From NCBI RefSeq assembly GCF_000620785.1, contig NZ_JIAI01000002.1, positions 1,370,177-1,434,176 on the forward strand: 64,000 nucleotides of DNA. The letters are read 5' to 3'. Under the pieces are notes generated by a model. The model did no database searches and had not been told where the DNA came from. It saw only the letters and a program-made list of their open reading frames with translations. Below, one piece after another: positions 57,778 to 64,000 of the stretch. Source of the stretch: Actinospineispora acaciae DSM 45401 (GTDB lineage Bacteria; Actinomycetota; Actinomycetes; Mycobacteriales; Pseudonocardiaceae). Positions within the stretch are counted from its first letter, which is position 1, and every line of letters begins with the position of its first letter. The position numbers and the translations under genes were made by a program.

Positions 57778-57804
57778 AACAATACAATGCAGCATCGTAT
57801 TGTT
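57778..57804. promoter_or_regulatory. 27-bp palindrome in the divergent promoter region
   Basis: AACAATACAATGC-A-GCATCGTATTGTT, arms of 13 bp with one mismatch. It is AT-rich and lies between the dioxygenase operon and the TetR gene; a second regulator or a dimer site for the TetR is possible. Tandem 15-bp repeats (CGTTCATACGGCGG) follow at 57826-57855. Confidence 0.6.
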
Positions 57805-57860
57805 ATGCGCCGACGGGACGACGGGCGTTCATACGGCGGACGTTCATACGGCGGGCGCGA

Positions 57861-58487
57861 TCAGTCCAGGGTCGCGGTCAGCGAGTGGGGCGACGCGGCG
57901 GCGAGCGGCGAGGCGAAGATCAGTTGGTCGACGGCGTCGACGAGCTGGTTGGACGAGACGCGGCCGGTTGGCCGGTACCACTCGACCACCGAGACCGCGG
58001 CGCCGAGCGCCAGCCGTGAGAACAGCGCCGGGTCCATGCCCAGGCGCAGGTCGCCGTCCCGGACGGCCTGCTCGACCAGTGCCGTCATCGCCCGGTCGAA
58101 CTGCTTGCGGCGCTGGGTGGCGCGCTGCTCGGCGGGCGTGTTGGCGTGCGTGCGGACCAGCAGCGCCACCTCGGGCAGCCGCTGGGTGATGATCTGCACC
58201 AGGCGCCGGACGATGTGTCGGACGCGGGAGATGGCGGGGCCGTCCAGGGCGCCGGGCTCCTTCAGCACGTCGAACAGCGCGTCGAGGGCGCGGCCGACGC
58301 CGAGCTCGAACAGCTCCTCCTTGGAGCTGACGTGGTGGTAGAAGCTCGACTTCGTGATCCCGGCCGCCTTCGCGAGGTCGCCCATCGACGTCGCGTCGTA
58401 GCCGCGCTCGAGGAACACGCCCACGGCGATGTCGACGATCTCGTCGAGCCGGAACGGCGGGCGGACCGAGCTGCTGATGCGCGCCAC
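57861..58487 (-). CDS. TetR-family regulator of aromatic acid degradation
   Basis: 208 residues. HTH: DEIVDIAVGVFLERGYDATSMGDLAKAAGITKSSFYHHVSSKEELFE. The shared operator motif in the dioxygenase and CoA-ligase promoters flanks this gene on both sides. The half-sites (ACCGA-N-CGGT type) resemble those of PaaR-like regulators that respond to phenylacetyl-CoA, so an acyl-CoA effector is plausible. Confidence 0.88.
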   Translation of the reverse strand: MARISSSVRPPFRLDEIVDIAVGVFLERGYDATSMGDLAKAAGITKSSFYHHVSSKEELFELGVGRALDALFDVLKEPGALDGPAISRVRHIVRRLVQIITQRLPEVALLVRTHANTPAEQRATQRRKQFDRAMTALVEQAVRDGDLRLGMDPALFSRLALGAAVSVVEWYRPTGRVSSNQLVDAVDQLIFASPLAAASPHSLTATLD

Positions 58488-58602
58488 GCATGCCTCCCGC
58501 TCGACCTCGGCCGGTTCCGAACCGGGTCCAACGATAGCCGCGATCGCCCGGCCGGCGGTCCGGAGGCTTGACGTCCCGGATCCTCTACTGCCAATCTATC
58601 AT

Positions 58603-58620
58603 CCGAACGGTCGGTTGATT
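58603..58620. promoter_or_regulatory. TetR operator of the CoA-ligase operon
   Basis: CCGAACGGTCGGTTGATT, 33-50 bp upstream of the ligase start (58653). See the twin site at 57717. Confidence 0.75.
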
Positions 58621-58652
58621 CTTTGATCACCTACTGGCAAAGGGGCCACGGC

Positions 58653-60041
58653 GTGACCACCTACTGGTCTGCGGCCATCGAGACCGCATCGGTCGGCGAG
58701 GTCGAGCGACTTCAACGGGATGGCCTGCGGCGCACGTTGCGGGCGTGCCTGCGCGTCCCGCACTACCGTGACCGCCTCGCGCGGGCGGGTGTCGACCCGG
58801 CCGCCGTGCGCTGCGCCGACGACCTGGCCTCGGTCCCGTTCATGGACAAGGACCAGCTTCGGGCGATGCAGCCGTGGGGGGTGTGCGCGACGCCGCTGGC
58901 CGACGTCGCCCGTTTCAACGCGACGACCGGCACCACCGGCCTGCCGTGCAACATCGCGTTCACCCGCCTCGACCTGGACGACATCGGCGAGCTGGGTGCC
59001 CGCAACCTCACGGCGATGGGCGTGAACGGCGACGACATCGCGTGGCAGTGCTACGGCTACGGGCTCTGGATCGGCGGGAGCGCGCTCGACCGTGCCTACG
59101 AGCGGGTCGGTGTCACGGCCTTCCCGGCCGGCCCCGGTCGCACGTCACTGGCCATCGAGCGGCTCCGGGACCTGGGCGTCACCGTCATCTCCTGCACCCC
59201 GACGTTCGCGCTGCTGCTGGTCGAGCGGGCGCGGGAGGCGGGCATCGACCCGGCGACCGACTGGAACCTGCGGGTCGGGATCTTCGGCGGCGAGACGATG
59301 AGCCCGGCGGCGGTCGACCTGCTCACCGAGGCCATGCCGGCCGGGTTCCAGGCGCACAACACCTACGGCACGACCGAGCTCGGCGGTCCCTTCGTGGCCG
59401 GGACCTGCGAGTTCTCCGCCGCGCAGGGAACCGTCCACGTCTGGGCCGACCACCACCTGGTGGAGATCGTCGACCCGGAGTCGGGCGCGCGGGTCACCCA
59501 GCCCGGCGTGACGGGGGAGCTGGTGGTCACCAGCCTGCGGCGGGAGGCATCCCCGATGCTGCGCTGGCGCACCCGCGACCTGACCTCGTGGGCGGCCGAC
59601 GCGTACGACTGCCCGTGCGGACGCCGCGCGCACCCGAAGATCAGCTGGGTCTCCGGCCGCACCGATGACGTGCTGAAGGTCCGAGGCACGCTGGTGATGC
59701 CCTCGCAGGTGGACGACGTGGTCCGCGCGACAGTGGGGACGGGCGCCGGGTGGCAGCTGGTCGTGGACAAGGACCCGGAGGGGCTGCGTGCCACCGAGGC
59801 GACAGTCGTCGTCGAGGTGGCCGGCGGGTTGGACGAGAGCGTGGTGGCCGACATCGGCCGGCGCCTCGCCGACCGGTTGGGCATCCGGCTGCCGGTGCTC
59901 GCGTCGCGCGAGCGTGAGCTTCCCCGGTACGAGGGCAAGGCCCGGCGGGTGCTGTCGGTGACGGAGTTCGCCGAGGTCGCTCCCTCGCTGGCGGCCCTGG
60001 TCGGGGCGCGGCCGGGCACCGTGGCGGAGCCGGCCCGATGA
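58653..60041 (+). CDS. Phenylacetate-CoA ligase-like (PaaK-family) enzyme
   Basis: 462 residues from GTG 58653 (AAAGGGG upstream); TTG 58623 also fits the frame and both starts precede a similar ACCTACTGG, a local duplication. The adenylation motifs are ATTGTTGLP, a TYGTTELGG, RTRDL and KVRGTLV, as in PaaK. A cysteine group (DCPCGRRAHP) is present. It activates an aromatic or alicyclic acid as its CoA ester. First gene of the operon 58653-61578, controlled by the TetR. Confidence 0.88.
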   Translation: MTTYWSAAIETASVGEVERLQRDGLRRTLRACLRVPHYRDRLARAGVDPAAVRCADDLASVPFMDKDQLRAMQPWGVCATPLADVARFNATTGTTGLPCNIAFTRLDLDDIGELGARNLTAMGVNGDDIAWQCYGYGLWIGGSALDRAYERVGVTAFPAGPGRTSLAIERLRDLGVTVISCTPTFALLLVERAREAGIDPATDWNLRVGIFGGETMSPAAVDLLTEAMPAGFQAHNTYGTTELGGPFVAGTCEFSAAQGTVHVWADHHLVEIVDPESGARVTQPGVTGELVVTSLRREASPMLRWRTRDLTSWAADAYDCPCGRRAHPKISWVSGRTDDVLKVRGTLVMPSQVDDVVRATVGTGAGWQLVVDKDPEGLRATEATVVVEVAGGLDESVVADIGRRLADRLGIRLPVLASRERELPRYEGKARRVLSVTEFAEVAPSLAALVGARPGTVAEPAR

Positions 60042-60841
60042 CCGAGGTGATCGCGGAGGGCGACGTGCTGCTGGACGTCGCCGACGGCGTCGCCAGCCTG
60101 CGGATGAACCGGCCGGGGTCGGCCAACGGGATGTCCGTCGGCTTCCTCCGCTCGCTGTACGAGGCGCTGATGGCCTGCCACCGCGATCCCGGCCTGCGGG
60201 TGCTGGTGATCAGTGGCAACGGCAGGCACTTCAGCGGCGGCGGCGACGTGCGCGACTTCGCCTCGAAGGGGCACGGGCTGCCGGACTACCTGCGCGAGGT
60301 CACCTCGTGGCTGCAGGTCTCGGTCTCGGCCATGATGCGGCTGCCCGCTCCGGTGATCGCGCAGGTCCACGGCTTCGCGGCGGGGGGCGGCGGGTTCGGC
60401 CTGGTCTGCGCGGCCGACTTCGTGGTCGCCGCCGACACCGCCCGGTTCCTGCCCGCCGCGACCGCCGTCGGCATGGCTCCGGACGCCGGCACGACCGTGA
60501 CGCTGAGCAGGATCGTCGGCATCCGCCAGGCGATGCGCATCGTGCTGACCAACCCCCGGCTGACCGCGGCCGAGGCCCACGAGCTGGGCATCGTCACCGA
60601 GGTGGTGCCCGAGGCGGAGCTCGCCGAGCGAACGCTCGCGCTCGCCGGGGAACTGGCCGCCGGCGCGCCGAGGGCGATCGCCGCCACCAAGCGACTGATG
60701 TGGGACGGCCTCGGACGATCCGTCGAACAGGCCCTGCCCGACGAGGCGCGCACCGTCGCCGAGCTGTCCGGCACCGCCGACGCGCGCGAGGGCCTTGCCG
60801 CCGTCCTGGAGCGCCGCGCACCGAGGTTCACCGGCCGATGA
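60038..60841 (+). CDS. Enoyl-CoA hydratase/isomerase-family protein
   Basis: 267 residues. VASLRMNRPGSANGMSVGFLRSL, GNGRHFSGGGDVRDF (oxyanion), HGFAAGGGGFGLVCAADFVVAAD and AVGMAPDAGTTVTLSRIVG are crotonase motifs. Coupled to the ligase by ATGA. It would hydrate or cleave a CoA-ester intermediate. Confidence 0.87.
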   Translation: MTEVIAEGDVLLDVADGVASLRMNRPGSANGMSVGFLRSLYEALMACHRDPGLRVLVISGNGRHFSGGGDVRDFASKGHGLPDYLREVTSWLQVSVSAMMRLPAPVIAQVHGFAAGGGGFGLVCAADFVVAADTARFLPAATAVGMAPDAGTTVTLSRIVGIRQAMRIVLTNPRLTAAEAHELGIVTEVVPEAELAERTLALAGELAAGAPRAIAATKRLMWDGLGRSVEQALPDEARTVAELSGTADAREGLAAVLERRAPRFTGR

Positions 60842-61578
60842 CCGCCCGCTTCACCGGCCAGCGGGCCGTCGTCACCGGGGCCGCCGGCGGGATCGGGGCG
60901 GCCGTCGCCGCCCGGCTCGCCCGCGAGGGCGCCCACGTCCTGGTCGTCGACATCGACGCGCGCGGCGCGGAACTGACCGCCTCCAGGATCGGCGGGACGG
61001 CGGCCGGCCTCGACGTCACCGATCCCGCCTCGGTGCGCGCCGCGCTCGGCGGCGAGCCGTTCGACGTCCTGGTCAACAACGCCGGGATGGACGACTTCGG
61101 CTGGTTCACCGAGGTCGACCCGGACCGCTGGCGGAAGGTGCTGGCGGTCAACGTGGAAGGCGTGCTGGCCTGCACCCAGGCGGTGCTGCCTGGCATGCAG
61201 TCGCGCCGTTACGGCCGCATCGTCACGGTGACCTCGGAGGCGGGCCGGATCGGCTCCAAGGGCAACGCCGTGTACGCGGCGGCGAAGGCGGCCGTGATCG
61301 GGTTCAGCAAGTCCATCGCCAGGGAGAACGCGCGCTACTCGATCACCGCGAACTGCGTGGCCCCCGGCCCGACGGAGACCCCGATGGTGCAGGCCATCCG
61401 GGACATGGGTGAGCGCGGAGACACCATGCTCGCCCGGATGATCGCCGGCACCCAGCTCGGCCGGCTCGGCACCCCGGACGAGATCGCCGCCGGCGTCGCG
61501 TTCCTGGCCTCCCCGGAGGCGTCCTACGTCACCGCCGAGACGCTCGGCGTCTCGGGAGGCATGGGCCTCGGCGGCTGA
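60838..61578 (+). CDS. SDR-family oxidoreductase, BadH-like
   Basis: 246 residues. AVVTGAAGGIGAAVAARLAREGAHV, LVNNAGMDD, VTVTSEAGRI, YAAAKAAVIGFSKS and CVAPGPTETPM are complete SDR motifs. Start overlaps the hydratase stop. Resembles 2-hydroxycyclohexanecarboxyl-CoA dehydrogenase types that oxidise beta-hydroxyacyl-CoA. Confidence 0.87.
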   Translation: MTARFTGQRAVVTGAAGGIGAAVAARLAREGAHVLVVDIDARGAELTASRIGGTAAGLDVTDPASVRAALGGEPFDVLVNNAGMDDFGWFTEVDPDRWRKVLAVNVEGVLACTQAVLPGMQSRRYGRIVTVTSEAGRIGSKGNAVYAAAKAAVIGFSKSIARENARYSITANCVAPGPTETPMVQAIRDMGERGDTMLARMIAGTQLGRLGTPDEIAAGVAFLASPEASYVTAETLGVSGGMGLGG

Positions 61579-61622
61579 GCCGAACCGCCATCGTCCGCGC
61601 ACACCAGAGGAGGAGCCCGCCA

Positions 61623-62414
61623 ATGACCGCCCCTCGCCGCACCGACGGCCCGCCCGGCCGGATGGTCTTCGCCGAGCCACCGGTGTTCGACTCCGTCGAG
61701 CAGGAACGCCTCGACCGCAGGCAACGGCTGGCCGTCGCGCTGCGCGCCTTCGCCCGCCTCGGCTTCGACATGGGCGTGGCCGGCCACATCACCGCCCGCG
61801 ACCCCGAACACCCGGACCGGTTCTGGGTGAACCCGTTCGGCGTGCACTTCGGCATGATCCGCGCCTCGGACCTGATCCAGGTCGACCACTCCGGCGCGGT
61901 CGTGGCGGGCGACGGGATCCTCAACACCGCCGCGTTCCGGATCCACTCGGAGATCCACGCCGCGCGCCCCGACGTCGTCGCCGCCGCCCACGCGCACAGC
62001 CTGTACGGCTCGGCGTGGTCGGCGATGAACCGCCCGATCCAGCCCCTGACCAACGAGGGTTGCATGTTCTTCGAGGACCACGTGATCCACACCGAGCACA
62101 CCGGGGTGACCCTGGAGGACCTCAAGGCCAAGGCGATCGCGCAGGGCCTCGGCCCGCACCGCGCCGCCGTGCTGGCCAACCACGGCGTGGTGACCGTCGG
62201 GCAGAGCGTGGACGAGGCCGCGTGGTGGTTCATCGCGTTCGAGCACAGCGCCCACGTCCAGTTCCTCGCGGAGGCCGCCGGCACGCCGCGGCCCGCCGAC
62301 CCGGCGGATGCGCGGACCGTCCGCGACACCATGGGCACCCCGCGCGCCGCGTGGTTCAGCTTCCAGCCGCTCTACCAGCGGATCGTCCGCGAAGACCCGG
62401 ACGTCCTCGACTGA
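61623..62414 (+). CDS. Class II aldolase/adducin-family protein
   Basis: 263 residues. RRQRLAVALRAFARLGFDMGVAGHITARDP (substrate Asn replaced), AAAHAHSLYGSAWSAMN (zinc His), and LANHGVVTVGQSVDEAAWW are the family segments. Zn-dependent aldol cleavage or decarboxylation. Begins 44 bp after the SDR gene. Confidence 0.85.
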   Translation: MTAPRRTDGPPGRMVFAEPPVFDSVEQERLDRRQRLAVALRAFARLGFDMGVAGHITARDPEHPDRFWVNPFGVHFGMIRASDLIQVDHSGAVVAGDGILNTAAFRIHSEIHAARPDVVAAAHAHSLYGSAWSAMNRPIQPLTNEGCMFFEDHVIHTEHTGVTLEDLKAKAIAQGLGPHRAAVLANHGVVTVGQSVDEAAWWFIAFEHSAHVQFLAEAAGTPRPADPADARTVRDTMGTPRAAWFSFQPLYQRIVREDPDVLD

Positions 62415-62439
62415 CCACCGGCGGGAAGGGGAGCTGGCG

Positions 62440-63759
62440 ATGACCTCGACGCACGGCCCGTCGCGGGCGGGCGTTCCTGCGGCCTCGGCCGGTGAGGTGC
62501 GCCGTGCGGCCTGGGCGAGCCTCGTCGGAAGCACCATCGAGTGGTACGACTTCCTCGTCTTCGCCGCCGCCGCCGGCCTGGTCTTCGGCCCGCTGTTCTT
62601 CCCCGGCCTGGAGCCGGCGTCGGCGCTGCTGGCGTCGTTCGCCACGATCGGGGTCAGCTTCCTGGCCAGGCCGCTCGGCGGGATCGTCGCCGGGCACCTC
62701 GGCGACCGGCTCGGCCGCAAGGCGATGCTGGTGGCGACCTTGCTGCTGATGGGCGGTTCGACGACGGCCATCGGCCTGCTGCCCGGGTACGCCGCCATCG
62801 GGGTGTCCGCGCCGATCCTGCTGGTGCTGCTGCGCTTCGTCCAAGGGCTCTCGGCGGGCGGCGAGTGGGGTGGGGCCGCCCTGCTGGCCGTCGAGCACGC
62901 GCCCCCGGGGCGCCGAGGCACCTACGGGGCGTTTCCCCAGCTCGGCGGGTCACTCGGGCTCGTGCTGGCGAACCTGGCGCTGCTCGCGGTGTCGTCGGCG
63001 ACGACCCCTGAGCAGTTCCTCGCCTGGGGCTGGCGGGTCCCGTTCCTGCTCAGCGTGGTGCTCATCGGGGTCGGCCTGGCGGTCCGGGCGGGCGTCGCGG
63101 AGAGCCCGGTGTTCGCCGAGCTGCGGCGCCGCGGTGCGCGCCAGCGGGCACCGCTGGCGGCGCTGTGGGGTGGCCACCGGCGGGAGCTGCTCATCGCCAC
63201 CGGGCTGTTCGTCGGCCTCAACCTCTGCGGATACATCCTGATCGCCTTCCTCGGCTCGTACGGCAGCCAGCGGGTCGGGGTGTCGCGGTCGACGATGCTC
63301 GTCGTCGGCGTGTTCGGGGCGCTGTCCTGGGCACTGTGGACGGTGCTGGGGGCGCGCTGGTCGGACCGCGTCGGCCGCCGAGCCGTGTTCCTGGCCGGCA
63401 CCGTCGCGCTGGCCGTCTGGGCGTTCCCGCTGTTTCCGCTGCTCGCCACGGCGTCCCTGCCGTTGATGCTGCTCGCGGTGTTCGGCCTGGCGTTCGGGCT
63501 CGGGCTGACGTACGGGCCCCAGGCCGCCGCCTACGCCGAGCTGTTCCCACCCGCCGTGCGGTACAGCGGCTCGTCCCTCGCCTACGCGGCCGGCTCGATC
63601 CTCGGCGGCGGGTTCGCGCCGATGGTCGCGTCCTGGCTGCTCGCCCGCACCGGCAGCGCGCTGGCGGTCAGCGCGTACATGGCGCTCGGATGCGCCATCA
63701 CGCTGGTCGCGGTCCTCGCCTGGCGGGAACCGTCGAGCGCCGAGCCGGCGCGACGATGA
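62440..63759 (+). CDS. MHS-family MFS transporter
   Basis: 439 residues from ATG 62440, 12 membrane helices. ASLVGSTIEWYDFLVFAAAAGLVFGPLFF, GHLGDRLGRKAMLV and FVQGLSAGGEWGGAALLAVEHAP repeat the MHS signatures of the two other family members in this window. Uptake of the organic acid degraded by the operon is the natural inference. Confidence 0.9.
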   Translation: MTSTHGPSRAGVPAASAGEVRRAAWASLVGSTIEWYDFLVFAAAAGLVFGPLFFPGLEPASALLASFATIGVSFLARPLGGIVAGHLGDRLGRKAMLVATLLLMGGSTTAIGLLPGYAAIGVSAPILLVLLRFVQGLSAGGEWGGAALLAVEHAPPGRRGTYGAFPQLGGSLGLVLANLALLAVSSATTPEQFLAWGWRVPFLLSVVLIGVGLAVRAGVAESPVFAELRRRGARQRAPLAALWGGHRRELLIATGLFVGLNLCGYILIAFLGSYGSQRVGVSRSTMLVVGVFGALSWALWTVLGARWSDRVGRRAVFLAGTVALAVWAFPLFPLLATASLPLMLLAVFGLAFGLGLTYGPQAAAYAELFPPAVRYSGSSLAYAAGSILGGGFAPMVASWLLARTGSALAVSAYMALGCAITLVAVLAWREPSSAEPARR

Positions 63760-64000
63760 GCGAGATCGCCGTCATCGGCGCGGGAGGCATCGGCACCGTC
63801 CTCGCCGCCGCCTTCGCCGACGCGGGTCATCGGGTCACGGTGTGCGCCCGCTCGGCGAACGCGCCGCTGCGCCTGGAACGGGACGGGGCATCGCGCGCGC
63901 TCGGCGTCCCGGTCGTCGACGACCCTTCCGAGGCGCGGCATGCGGAGTGGGTGCTGCTCTGCACGAAGGCGCATCAGACGGCGACAGTGGGCCCGTGGCT
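63756..64000 (+). CDS. Ketopantoate reductase-like (ApbA/PanE) protein, 5' part
   Basis: The first 81 residues: IAVIGAGGIGTVLAAAFADAGHRVTVCAR is the dinucleotide-binding fold of the PanE/ApbA family; EWVLLCTKAHQT follows. ATG overlaps the transporter stop. Runs off the right edge. Function here may be reduction of a 2-keto acid, not pantoate synthesis. Confidence 0.85.
   Translation, partial: MSEIAVIGAGGIGTVLAAAFADAGHRVTVCARSANAPLRLERDGASRALGVPVVDDPSEARHAEWVLLCTKAHQTATVGPW

Noticed and set aside
1..64000. Prophage, integrase or transposase at any point.
   Set aside because: No such protein or terminal repeats were seen. Evidence for mobility is limited to the retron, the tRNA array and the relics.

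Overview
The window is very GC-rich, codon bias puts G or C in almost every third position, and many starts overlap the previous stop as ATGA or GTGA. The gene content (AfsR/SARP-type regulator, Methyltransf_19 enzyme, MmyB-like regulator, DUF2795 and CsbD small proteins, SpoIIE phosphatase, tRNA array, IdeR/DmdR-type iron box) points to a filamentous actinomycete. I cannot name the genus. The segment reads as accessory chromosome: metabolic operons each paired with a local regulator, interleaved with relics and RNA-based elements. No integrase, transposase or prophage genes are visible.

Layout. 0-7.5 kb: the start of an MHS-type transporter, a divergent LysE exporter/LysR pair, and a large SARP-type regulator divergent from a DHA2 efflux pump whose promoter carries three heptamers at 11-bp period. 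7.5-17.2 kb: a tightly coupled eight-gene operon (five-part peptide ABC importer, DUF885 metallopeptidase, S9 serine peptidase, VOC protein), which looks like import and hydrolysis of a peptide-like compound. 17.1-22.5 kb: a SufR-like regulator, a membrane protein behind a 14-codon leader ORF, an iron-box DoxX gene, small stress-type genes (two with matching GTTT-N15-GGG promoters), the wreck of an encapsulin/DyP-type locus, and a PAS-GAF-SpoIIE phosphatase. 22.6-35.4 kb: catabolic and uptake genes (PhyH dioxygenase, RidA, SRPBCC, TctABC, MHS transporter, amidohydrolase, enoyl-CoA hydratase, acyl-CoA ligase) with TetR and LysR regulators. 35.4-37.1 kb: two divergent genes that have both lost their 5' ends.

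37.1-38.6 kb is a retron: a reverse transcriptase resembling myxobacterial Mx162-type enzymes, preceded by a well-formed msr-msd RNA with a1/a2 repeats, two msr hairpins and a long msd hairpin. 38.7-51.6 kb: a methyltransferase, CsbD and other small genes, a DapA-like/IclR/MFS sugar-acid-type cluster, a TetR/efflux pair with two identical operators, a cupin/gamma-glutamyltransferase/deacetylase operon, SDR, SMP-30 and DUF418 genes.

51.7-54.7 kb holds a tRNA array: a 39-codon ORF followed by a strong terminator, then at least 15 tRNA genes with 15 different anticodons, packed within about 1.5 kb, many with minimal D-arms or missing U33. It is followed by a MXAN_6230/SCO0854-family gene carrying a frameshift. 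54.7-64 kb: a structured RNA candidate, a DUF72 gene, and an aromatic or alicyclic acid catabolic region (Rieske dioxygenase, CoA ligase, enoyl-CoA hydratase, SDR, class II aldolase, MHS transporter, ketopantoate-reductase-like enzyme) under one TetR regulator with matching operators in both operons. The strongest discovery candidates are the retron and the tRNA array; the encapsulin relic and the small-gene promoter set come next.
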